From assembly GCF_001618145.1 (NCBI RefSeq), contig NZ_LQNF01000009.1:104293-168292 (forward strand): a stretch of 64,000 bases of DNA. Reading direction: 5' to 3'. Positions 1-7,389 of the stretch are shown piece after piece. Each line of letters opens with the position of its first letter. Position 1 is the stretch's first letter. Origin of the DNA: Oceanobacillus damuensis (GTDB lineage Bacteria > Bacillota > Bacilli > Bacillales > Amphibacillaceae). The notes beneath the pieces were generated by a model. It did no database searches, was not told the DNA's origin, and saw only the letters and a list, made by a program, of their open reading frames with translations. The position numbers and the translations under genes are program-made.

Positions 1-18
1 TAATAGGAGGGAATAGAA

Positions 19-705
19 ATGGGCAAATCTGACAACCATTCAAGATTGAACAAATTTGAAAAACGTAGAAAAAATACAAAGGCAATTTCTATTTTCCTTA
101 TAGTTGGAGCAATTCTCCTGATCATATTGCTGGGTATATGGTTTTTCGGAGGCGGCAATGAGGAAGCTGGTAATGAACAGGCGGCAAACGAGGGAGAGGA
201 ATCATCCGATTTCCTTAATATGGAGCCTTCTGATGAAGAATCCAATGACAATGGAATAGATGGTGATTCAGCAACCAATGACGATGCCGATAATGAAGAA
301 TCTACTGAACAAACTGAATCGGAAGAAGAAAAAGCCAATGAAGACGAAGAAGAGGAAAATACAGAAACCGAACCGGCAGAACCTTCTGATGACAATGTAG
401 CTGAAGCTTATACAGGTGACTGGGAACCAGTAGGCACAGAACAGGAAGGACCACATACTACTAATTATTCAGATGGTTCGCAGGATCGTATTGAGATTAA
501 GCGGGCCGCATCTACCGCAACAGGAATCGATGAAAGTGAAATGGTAGAATGGTGGGTCGAGAACGGCGGAGACCAAAAAGTTGTCGCTACTGTTTCGGAT
601 AGCGAGGAGACGAATGTCTATCGTGTTTTCATGAGCTGGGTGGACAATGAAGGCTGGCAACCGACGAAGGTAGAACTTCTTATTGAAAATGATAAAAAAC
701 AATAA
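19..705 (+). CDS. yrrS: YrrS family membrane-anchored protein (DUF1510)
   Basis: A 228-residue protein with a basic cytoplasmic N-terminus, one membrane segment at about residues 22-43, a long Glu/Asp/Asn-rich low-complexity linker (about 46-130) and a compact C-terminal domain containing TGDWEPVGTEQEGPHTT. This layout and C-terminal domain match B. subtilis YrrS. The topology suggests an anchored extracytoplasmic protein; its function is not established. The ATG follows an AGGAGGG ribosome site at 5-11. In B. subtilis yrrS sits beside the penicillin-binding protein gene pbpI; what precedes it here is outside the window. mtnN follows after 28 bp. Confidence 0.85.
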   Translation: MGKSDNHSRLNKFEKRRKNTKAISIFLIVGAILLIILLGIWFFGGGNEEAGNEQAANEGEESSDFLNMEPSDEESNDNGIDGDSATNDDADNEESTEQTESEEEKANEDEEEENTETEPAEPSDDNVAEAYTGDWEPVGTEQEGPHTTNYSDGSQDRIEIKRAASTATGIDESEMVEWWVENGGDQKVVATVSDSEETNVYRVFMSWVDNEGWQPTKVELLIENDKKQ

Positions 706-733
706 TTTGGATAACGAATTTGGAGGACACATC

Positions 734-1423
734 ATGAAAATCGGTATTATTGGTGCAATGGACGAAGAAGTTGCACTTTTGTTGGAAAGCATGACGGATA
801 AGAATGAACAAACAGTTGCTAATTGTCTGTTCGTTGAAGGGAAAATACAGGATAAAGATGTTGTATTACTAAAATCAGGGATTGGCAAAGTCAATGCAGC
901 GATGGCAACAACGATTATGCATGAGCGCTTTTCACCCAGCCATGTTATCAATACTGGGTCAGCTGGAGGATTTGCAGAAAAACTGGAAGTAGGGGATGTA
1001 GTAATCTCTACGAAGGTCGTTCACCATGATGTTGATGTGACAGCTTTTGACTATGCTTATGGACAGGTTCCAGGTCTTCCTGCGATGTATACAGCTGATC
1101 AACTGTTAATTGACCAGGCTGTCTCTGCCATCAGCGACATTGAAATTAATTATGAAAAAGGAATCATTGCAACTGGCGACGCTTTTATGGAAGATCCGGA
1201 AAAAGTAGCATTTGTACGCACTAAGTTTCCTTCCATGCTCGCTTCTGAAATGGAAGCAGCTGCAGTTGCACAGGTCTGTCATCAATATGGGAAACCATTT
1301 GTAATTATCCGTGCATTGTCTGATATTGCAGGAAAGAAATCGTCGCTCTCTTTTGATCAGTTTCTTGATAAAGCGGCCAAAAATGCAGCACAATTAATTA
1401 TGACTATGATTAAAGACATGTAA
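734..1423 (+). CDS. mtnN: 5'-methylthioadenosine/S-adenosylhomocysteine nucleosidase
   Basis: Cytoplasmic hydrolase that cleaves adenine from methylthioadenosine and S-adenosylhomocysteine, feeding methionine salvage and the activated methyl cycle. The product of 229 residues begins MKIGIIGAMDEEV and carries the family catalytic set: Glu12, Glu174 in SEMEAAA (171-177) and Asp197 in RALSD. The ATG at 734 is chosen because GGAGGA lies 8 bp upstream and the protein then aligns with the family start; the frame is also open from 683, but that would run into the end of yrrS. A strong hairpin terminator follows the stop. Confidence 0.95.
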   Translation: MKIGIIGAMDEEVALLLESMTDKNEQTVANCLFVEGKIQDKDVVLLKSGIGKVNAAMATTIMHERFSPSHVINTGSAGGFAEKLEVGDVVISTKVVHHDVDVTAFDYAYGQVPGLPAMYTADQLLIDQAVSAISDIEINYEKGIIATGDAFMEDPEKVAFVRTKFPSMLASEMEAAAVAQVCHQYGKPFVIIRALSDIAGKKSSLSFDQFLDKAAKNAAQLIMTMIKDM

Positions 1424-1428
1424 ACAAT

Positions 1429-1472
1429 AAAGCAGGAGCGCCAAATCGTATATTTAGCGCTCCTGCTTTAAT
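1429..1472. terminator. Bidirectional terminator between mtnN and sigK
   Basis: A perfect 13-bp stem (AAAGCAGGAGCGC, 1429-1441, with its complement at 1457-1469) and a 15-nt loop, with A-rich sequence on one side and T-rich on the other. It can terminate the converging transcripts of mtnN and sigK. Its right arm overlaps the sigK stop codon. Confidence 0.85.
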
Positions 1473-2172
1473 TTTGTCTTTCCTTCCGATAATACTCATG
1501 AAAAACTTTCATTAATGCTCTTTTTTCAATCCTTGATACATAGCTTCTTGAAATGTTTAGCTTTTTGGCTATTTCTCTTTGGGTCATTTCATTGTGGTCG
1601 TTTAGCCCATAACGGAAAATGATAACTTCACGTTCACGTTTATCGAGAACGGAGAAATACTTTTGCATTTTTGCAATTTCCATATTCAGTTGGATATACT
1701 CGATGACATTGTCGTTTTCCGCTTCAAGAATATCAATTAGGCTAATTTCATTACCTTCTTTATCCTGACCAATCGGATCATGCAGGGACACGTCTTTTTT
1801 GACCTTTTTCAGTGCGCGAAGATGCATAAGTATTTCATTTTCAATACATCTTGCTGCATACGTAGCCAGCTTCGTACCTTTGTCAGAAGAGAAACTTTCA
1901 ACACCTTTGATTAATCCAATGGTACCGATTGATATTAAATCTTCCATATCTTCTCCTGTATTTTCAAACTTTTTGACGATATGTGCAACTAGGCGCAAAT
2001 TATGTTCAATTAACTTATTTCTCGCTGTTTCACTGCCATTTTGCATTTCCTGAATGTATTTAGCTTCTTCATCAGAGGGCAGGGGCTGTGGGAATGCATG
2101 GTTCTTAACATAGGAAACAAAAAAGAGGGCTTCTTTAATCAGAAGAGCAAGAACAGATAAAATCCCGGACAA
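1468..2172 (-). CDS. sigK: RNA polymerase sporulation sigma factor SigK, uninterrupted
   Basis: Late mother-cell sigma factor of 234 residues. The N-terminus has the membrane-associated pro-sequence, with Ser20-Tyr21 followed by VKN matching the site where SpoIVFB cleaves B. subtilis pro-sigma-K. Region 2 ([20 protein letters not shown]) and the region 4 helix-turn-helix ([20 protein letters not shown]) are intact. The TTG start at 2172 is preceded by GGGAGGTGA. In B. subtilis 168 the gene is split by the skin element, whereas here it is one continuous frame. It is a single-gene unit, convergent with mtnN. Confidence 0.97.
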   Translation of the reverse strand: MSGILSVLALLIKEALFFVSYVKNHAFPQPLPSDEEAKYIQEMQNGSETARNKLIEHNLRLVAHIVKKFENTGEDMEDLISIGTIGLIKGVESFSSDKGTKLATYAARCIENEILMHLRALKKVKKDVSLHDPIGQDKEGNEISLIDILEAENDNVIEYIQLNMEIAKMQKYFSVLDKREREVIIFRYGLNDHNEMTQREIAKKLNISRSYVSRIEKRALMKVFHEYYRKERQN

Positions 2173-2200
2173 ACACGATCACCTCCCAGGTAAATAGGCT

Positions 2201-2258
2201 GCTTCAAAAAGGAAAAGATGTGGTGTGGGTATTTGCCTATATAACATCTTTATGAAGC
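2201..2258. repeat. Two-part inverted repeat upstream of sigK
   Basis: GCTTCA (2201-2206) and AAGATGT (2215-2221) pair with ACATCTT (2244-2250) and TGAAGC (2253-2258), giving a nested stem just upstream of sigK. There is no T-tract, so it is not an evident terminator. It could be a protein-binding site or mRNA leader structure, which is inference only. Confidence 0.4.
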
Positions 2259-2318
2259 TTGGGAGTAATTCGTGTCTGTCCATGATAATAATCTTATAGA
2301 AGGTTTTATGAATAAATT

Positions 2319-3797
2319 TTACACTTTAAAATGAAACTTTGACATACATTTTTCCAAGGCAATGTCCATGTCACTATGCGGGTATTTTTTGTCTTCGATA
2401 ATTTGATAATCTTCCTGTCCTTTCCCGGCAATTATAACAATATCACCAGGTTCACTTATTTCGATTGCCTGCAGTATCGCCTCTTTGCGATCCGGAATTA
2501 GCTCGTAATTGTCGTGCTGCATGCCTTTTTCCATATCGTACAAAATGTCAGCAGGGTCTTCAAAACGCGGATCATTGATCGTAAGAATCACATAATCGGC
2601 AGCAGATGCCTTTTCAGCCATGATCGGTCGCTTCAACGGGTCCCTGTTACCACCAGTACCTGCAACAAAAATTATTCTGTTTTGTTTGAAAGGAGCAACG
2701 GAAGAGATTGATTTTTCGATTGCATCTGGTGTATGTGCATAATCAATATATACACGGATCGGTATGTCAACATCCAACTTTTGCATTCTGCCATTAATTT
2801 GTTCGATATCCTTCACCGTTTTAGCTAAGTCTGCTACTGCATAATCACCTTTTGCATAGACAGAAGCTATCGCAGCCAGTATGTTGTAAACATTAAATTC
2901 CCCAAGCAGCTTCGTTTGGATGGGATATTTCCCTTCCGGTGAGAGTAAAGTGAAATATGTTGCATCCTCATAATATCTTATATCAACCGCTTTGAAATCT
3001 GCGTCACTGTATATAGCATACGAAATGACTTCAAATGGAGTCATTGAGTTATACGTTACAAACCAGGATTCATCCTTATTCAGTACGGCCGCTTTATGCT
3101 TCGATAAATCATTGCCCAGCTGGGAGAAGAGGAGACTTTTTGTATTGCCGTATTGATCCATTGTATCGTGATAATCTAGATGGTCCTGGGAAAGATTAGT
3201 AAATGTTACGATATCAAAATCAATTCCCCACAACCTTCCTTGTATTAATCCGTGGGATGAAACTTCCATAATCATATGGTCAATTCCGAGATGGTGTGCC
3301 TTATGAAGCATCTTCTGGTTCGTCAAGACATCACAAGTGGTATTATTGCTTGGTGAGATCTCATTGTCAAAATCGAAACCGTTTGTCCCTGATAATGCGA
3401 CCTGGCTATTATTCTTTTGCAGGAGATGCTTCATGAGAGTTGTTACGGTCGTCTTCCCATTTGTTCCGGTTACACCGAATAAAGTCATGCGTTGAGAAGG
3501 ATAGCTGTAAAATTTACTAGCCAGTATTGCTAATGCCTTATAGGAATCTTTTACTACAATGAGAGCAGTTTTGTCTAAGTCCATTTCAAGCATCTCTTCC
3601 GCAACAATGATCGTCGCTCCATTTTTAATCGCCTCTAAATAATAATCATGGCCATCCACCGTATATCCTCGTAAACATGCAAATAATGAATTTGGTTTAG
3701 ACTCTCTGGAGTCATGATGAATTGACCCAATCGTTTTGGGTAGCTGTCCATAAATTTCTTTTATTTTCAAGCTTGATAATAACTCATATGTATTCAA
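2319..3797 (-). CDS. murE: MurE-like UDP-MurNAc-tripeptide ligase (paralogue type)
   Basis: Cytoplasmic Mur ligase family protein of 492 residues. Visible are the ATP loop GTNGKTT (111-117), a lysine at 220 in the GNTKSLLF position of the carbamylated lysine, DYAHTPD (352-358), and the C-terminal GKGQE (458-462). These place it with UDP-MurNAc-L-Ala-D-Glu:diamino-acid ligases. The diaminopimelate-binding motif DNPR is altered to NDPR (408-411), and GKGHE to GKGQE. It lies alone, away from any division and cell wall cluster, so it is probably a second MurE-type enzyme. Its exact amino acid substrate cannot be read from sequence. The start is TTG with a weak GAGAGGG. Confidence 0.8.
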   Translation of the reverse strand: MNTYELLSSLKIKEIYGQLPKTIGSIHHDSRESKPNSLFACLRGYTVDGHDYYLEAIKNGATIIVAEEMLEMDLDKTALIVVKDSYKALAILASKFYSYPSQRMTLFGVTGTNGKTTVTTLMKHLLQKNNSQVALSGTNGFDFDNEISPSNNTTCDVLTNQKMLHKAHHLGIDHMIMEVSSHGLIQGRLWGIDFDIVTFTNLSQDHLDYHDTMDQYGNTKSLLFSQLGNDLSKHKAAVLNKDESWFVTYNSMTPFEVISYAIYSDADFKAVDIRYYEDATYFTLLSPEGKYPIQTKLLGEFNVYNILAAIASVYAKGDYAVADLAKTVKDIEQINGRMQKLDVDIPIRVYIDYAHTPDAIEKSISSVAPFKQNRIIFVAGTGGNRDPLKRPIMAEKASAADYVILTINDPRFEDPADILYDMEKGMQHDNYELIPDRKEAILQAIEISEPGDIVIIAGKGQEDYQIIEDKKYPHSDMDIALEKCMSKFHFKV

Positions 3798-3992
3798 TGT
3801 AAAAACCCTCTCGTATCATTTATTACTTATCACCATACAGTTCGTTGCAGCCGTTATTTTAATATACCCCTATTTGAAAAATTTTAACCGATTAATGCAG
3901 AAAACGGGCTTTTTGAATTATTTTTGAAAATTTAGTTCCATGTCAATAATGGTTGGGGATGCAGAAAATAAAAAAGGGGAAAAAAGGGGATA

Positions 3993-4029
3993 AAAAATTG
4001 AATCCTCTAGAAGCTAGAATTCAATTTTT
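3993..4029 (-). terminator. Terminator of the mrp operon
   Basis: An 11-bp perfect stem (AAAAATTGAAT at 3993-4003 and its complement at 4019-4029) lies just downstream of mrpG. On the reverse strand it is followed by a run of T and then a C/T-rich tract. The remaining sequence between murE and mrpG (3798-4048) shows no gene. Confidence 0.7.
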
Positions 4030-4048
4030 ATCCAATATACATATTTAC

Positions 4049-4399
4049 TCAATCTTCATATCTTTCTTTTAAATCATCACCAATCGTATTTTTTGAAAGA
4101 GGGACACCGCTTCGATACGCTGAGCGGTTTACCATTAGGGACGACAAGGGGGCTGTCATGAAAATAAACAGAATAGCCAATAGTATTTTGGCATTAACAA
4201 TACCCTGACTCATAAAATAAAGAAATGCCGCAACCATAATTGTCATAACACCGAGCGTTGCACTCTTTCCGGCTGCATGTGTTCTGCTGTACACATCGGG
4301 AAGTCGGATAAGCCCGATGGCACTTAGTAAAGTAAAGAAAACACCTATTACAATCAGTATAACGATTACTGTTTCAATCACCGCGTTCAAAAACAGCAC
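4049..4399 (-). CDS. mrpG: Mrp Na+/H+ antiporter subunit G
   Basis: Small membrane subunit of 116 residues, last gene of the seven-gene Mrp cation/proton antiporter operon. Three hydrophobic segments and the motif GLIRLPDVYSRTHAAGKS (about 29-46) are typical of MrpG/MnhG. It overlaps the end of mrpF by 26 nt, indicating translational coupling. The Mrp complex exports Na+ (and in some bacteria K+) in exchange for protons at the cytoplasmic membrane and supports alkali and salt tolerance. A terminator hairpin follows immediately. Confidence 0.95.
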   Translation of the reverse strand: MLFLNAVIETVIVILIVIGVFFTLLSAIGLIRLPDVYSRTHAAGKSATLGVMTIMVAAFLYFMSQGIVNAKILLAILFIFMTAPLSSLMVNRSAYRSGVPLSKNTIGDDLKERYED

Positions 4400-4652
4400 C
4401 CCTTTCCAAGAATTTCGATAATGCTACTGTTCCTACGAAGGAGAGTATGCTCAGAACAAGTACCACATCAGAATAAACGATAGTATCTTGCAGAATCATA
4501 AGAATACCTATAAAACCCACCAAAGTAACGCCGATAGCATCAAGACCTAAAATACGATCGGCAATGGAAGGGCCGATGAGCGTACGTACAAAGAAAACAA
4601 GCAAGGCAACTGACATCATAACTAATGCAGCCATTAAAATTATCTCAAACAT
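4374..4652 (-). CDS. mrpF: Mrp Na+/H+ antiporter subunit F
   Basis: 92-residue membrane protein with three predicted helices and the conserved GPSIADRILGLDAIGV segment (about 28-43) of MrpF. Its start shares a base with the end of mrpE and its end overlaps mrpG, so all three are probably translated from one coupled message. It is part of the small-subunit module of the Mrp complex. No anomaly is visible. Confidence 0.95.
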   Translation of the reverse strand: MFEIILMAALVMMSVALLVFFVRTLIGPSIADRILGLDAIGVTLVGFIGILMILQDTIVYSDVVLVLSILSFVGTVALSKFLERGAVFERGD

Positions 4653-5128
4653 TATTTTGTCACCTCCATGATTGCCCTTTCGAATGTATTATGAATCTGA
4701 TCCACCATTTCATCCTTATTCGGAACATCTATGGAGTGCACATAGATGGTTCTGGAGTCATCCGAAAAATCCATTGATACAGTACCGGGTGTCAGTGAAA
4801 TTAGAGCTGCAAGGATGGATACCTCCAGATCAGTATCAAGTTCCGTGGTAACTGCCACAATGGCCGGCTTATTGTTTAGATTAGGGCTTAATACGATTCT
4901 GACAACATCAATATTTGCCTTAATTAATTCTTTGAAAAACAACAAGATCAGTTTCATCACAGCCCAGACTCGGATGAAATAAAAATCGAATAACAGAAAA
5001 CGTCTTATGACGAATAAAACGAATATACCAACTACATAACCTATGAAAAAGCTTAGTGCCGTATAATTATTTTGCAGGAACATCCAAATAACGGCAATAA
5101 ATACATTTAATAAGACTTGAAAAGCCAT
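4652..5128 (-). CDS. mrpE: Mrp Na+/H+ antiporter subunit E
   Basis: 158-residue protein with hydrophobic N-terminal helices and a soluble C-terminal part. The segment LTPGTVSMDFSDDSRTIYVHSID (read in two halves at about 111-133) is the MrpE/MnhE signature. It starts 5 bp after mrpD and abuts mrpF. MrpE is a non-NADH-dehydrogenase-like subunit of the complex, needed for full antiport activity in studied bacilli. Confidence 0.95.
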   Translation of the reverse strand: MAFQVLLNVFIAVIWMFLQNNYTALSFFIGYVVGIFVLFVIRRFLLFDFYFIRVWAVMKLILLFFKELIKANIDVVRIVLSPNLNNKPAIVAVTTELDTDLEVSILAALISLTPGTVSMDFSDDSRTIYVHSIDVPNKDEMVDQIHNTFERAIMEVTK

Positions 5129-5133
5129 AGCAA

Positions 5134-6618
5134 CTACTCCTTAAGAACAGATTCGATGTAAATGGATGGGTCCATGATTTGTTCAGCCACTTCCAATGAA
5201 TACACGAACATAGGCTCAGCAGCAAATCCAAGTATGATTGTCAGTGCTACAAGCGGTGCAATCGGAAGCAATAGTTTACCAATCGGAAGTCTAGCTTGTT
5301 CCTCAGTATGTTTCTGTTCACCCCAAAAAGCATAACTGAAAATCTTCATCATAGAAAACAGTGTTAATAATCCTACCAACAATGCCACTCCAGATATTAC
5401 GTACTGTGCTTCTTCAAAACCTGCTAAAATAATCGGGAATTTACTGAAGAACCCACTTAGTGGCGGAATACCTGCTAGCGATATTGCCGTAATGAAGAAC
5501 ATCCAGGCAAGCACGGGGTGGGTCTTAAGTAATCCACCCATTTGCTTCAGATCTGTAGTGCCAGTAACTCTCTGCGCAACACCTGCAAATAGGAATAGGG
5601 CAGTTTTTACAATCATATGGTGGGCAATATAATAAATCGCTCCAGCAACTGCAAGGGGAGTAAATATCCCGAGACCCATTACCATATATCCTACCTGACT
5701 GATGATATGGTAGGAAAGAATTCGTTTAAAGTCAAACTGCGATACTGCACCAAGAACACCAAATAACATAGTAAACCCGGCAATCGTCACAATTATACCT
5801 TTGTGTGTGTAACCAGGATCATGATTAAAGATTAAAGTAAATGTTCGGATAATCGCATAAATACCAACCTTGGTCAAAAGTCCGCCGAATAGAGCGGCAA
5901 TTGCCGCTGGTGGCCCATAATATGACCTTGGAAGCCAAAAATACAGTGGAAAAAGGGCACCTTTCATTGCGAAAACAATGAGAAACAGGATAGCAACCAC
6001 ATTCAGTACTCCGGACTGTTCCAATTCTGCAACTCTTTCAGCGAGGTGCGCCATGTTAAGTGTTCCGGTAATAGAATATGTCCAAGCAATTGCGACGATA
6101 AACAACGCTGATGCAAATACATTGATAATAACGTATTTGAATGACTCACGAAGCTGATAGCTTGTACCTCCATGCACAATCAGTGCATAGGATGCAATAA
6201 GCATTACTTCGAAAAATACAAATAGGTTAAATAAATCACCTGTTAAAAATGCGCCGTTCACTCCAATCAAAAGAAAGAAGTATAGGGGATAAAAGTAAAA
6301 TTTTTCCCTCTCGGGTGAAATCGTTTTGAAAGCAAAGAACAAACAGACTGTACTTACCAGTGTGGACAGTAAAACCATCAACGTGGATAAAAGGTCTGCA
6401 ACCATAACAATCCCAAAGGGTGCGGGCCAATTACCCAGTTCAAGTACGATCAGTCCATCCTGATATACGACTACAGCAAGATAGATGGAAATTGCCAGCA
6501 GAACCAGAGCGGATATTCCGCTGACAATTCGCTGCAATTTATGATGTTTTGTCAATAATATTAAAACTGCTCCGATAACAAATGGAAAGATTATCGGGAG
6601 TATAACTAGATTATTCAT
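5134..6618 (-). CDS. mrpD: Mrp Na+/H+ antiporter subunit D
   Basis: 494-residue polytopic membrane protein of the NuoN/NuoM proton-translocation family. Characteristic segments include FFEVMLIASYALIVHGG and the central KGALFPLYFWLPRSYYGPP with its conserved lysine. It is thought to form one of the ion-conducting channels of the complex, paired with MrpA. The start overlaps the end of mrpC by 8 nt. Confidence 0.96.
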   Translation of the reverse strand: MNNLVILPIIFPFVIGAVLILLTKHHKLQRIVSGISALVLLAISIYLAVVVYQDGLIVLELGNWPAPFGIVMVADLLSTLMVLLSTLVSTVCLFFAFKTISPEREKFYFYPLYFFLLIGVNGAFLTGDLFNLFVFFEVMLIASYALIVHGGTSYQLRESFKYVIINVFASALFIVAIAWTYSITGTLNMAHLAERVAELEQSGVLNVVAILFLIVFAMKGALFPLYFWLPRSYYGPPAAIAALFGGLLTKVGIYAIIRTFTLIFNHDPGYTHKGIIVTIAGFTMLFGVLGAVSQFDFKRILSYHIISQVGYMVMGLGIFTPLAVAGAIYYIAHHMIVKTALFLFAGVAQRVTGTTDLKQMGGLLKTHPVLAWMFFITAISLAGIPPLSGFFSKFPIILAGFEEAQYVISGVALLVGLLTLFSMMKIFSYAFWGEQKHTEEQARLPIGKLLLPIAPLVALTIILGFAAEPMFVYSLEVAEQIMDPSIYIESVLKE

Positions 6619-6949
6619 CTGCAGAACCCCTTAATTCGTCTAAATCGTCTGTGTTATGCACTTTAAAAGTACGATAAGCCATAACAAGTAATAATGATGT
6701 TACACCAAAGCTTATAACAATCGCTGTAAGCACAAGAGCCTGGGGCAGGGGGTCTGTATATGCATCAGCCTGAAAATTCAGGAAAGGAGATGCACCCCTT
6801 TGCAGGCCGGACATTGTCAGCAAGAGCAAATGAACGCCATGTGACATTAGCAAAGTTGCCAGAGTTACCCGGAGTAAGCTTCTGGATAGAAATAAATAGA
6901 TGCTGACTGTAAAAACGATACCGATCATAATAGACATCAATATTTCCAT
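6611..6949 (-). CDS. mrpC: Mrp Na+/H+ antiporter subunit C
   Basis: 112-residue, three-helix membrane protein homologous to NuoK. The segments LLMSHGVHLLLLTMSGL and DPLPQALVLTAIVISFGVTS are typical of MrpC/MnhC. It shares one base with mrpB upstream and overlaps mrpD by 8 nt. Confidence 0.95.
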   Translation of the reverse strand: MEILMSIMIGIVFTVSIYLFLSRSLLRVTLATLLMSHGVHLLLLTMSGLQRGASPFLNFQADAYTDPLPQALVLTAIVISFGVTSLLLVMAYRTFKVHNTDDLDELRGSADE

Positions 6950-7389
6950 TATTTATCATCCTCCGCAATCGTCAAGATTATCGTTAGTGCACTTCCAACC
7001 ACCACAAAATAAACTCCTAAATCAAAGGGAAGTGCGGTTGTAAGTTCGGCTTCTCCCAGTATTGGCAAATGAAAATAGTCGAAAAACTGGGTTAAAAATG
7101 GGTAACCGAATAACATTGTGACGATTCCGGTTCCTACAGCCAACAACAAACCTGCTCCAATCATGGTTGTAAAGTTGATGGGGATAGCTTTTGTAATTGT
7201 CTTCATATCAAAGGCCAAGTACATGATCAATAAGGCACTGGCAGTCATTAACCCACCGATAAACCCGCCTCCTGGATTATTGTGTCCAGCGAGTAACAGG
7301 TAAATCGAGAAGGTGATAATAATAAGAATAAGTATTCTTGCAAAGATTTGAAGCATAACGTCATTGGATTTTATTTGTTTTTGTCTCAC
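6949..7389 (-). CDS. mrpB: Mrp Na+/H+ antiporter subunit B
   Basis: 146-residue membrane protein with four hydrophobic segments and the MrpB signature HNNPGGGFIGGLMTASALL (about 50-68). It overlaps the mrpA stop by 4 nt. MrpA and MrpB are encoded separately here, giving the seven-gene operon form rather than the fused six-gene form seen in some other bacteria. Confidence 0.96.
   Translation of the reverse strand: MRQKQIKSNDVMLQIFARILILIIITFSIYLLLAGHNNPGGGFIGGLMTASALLIMYLAFDMKTITKAIPINFTTMIGAGLLLAVGTGIVTMLFGYPFLTQFFDYFHLPILGEAELTTALPFDLGVYFVVVGSALTIILTIAEDDK

Noticed and set aside
1468..2172. Possible skin-type interruption or recombination site in sigK
   Set aside because: The frame is continuous and full length; no recombinase gene or duplicated junction was seen.
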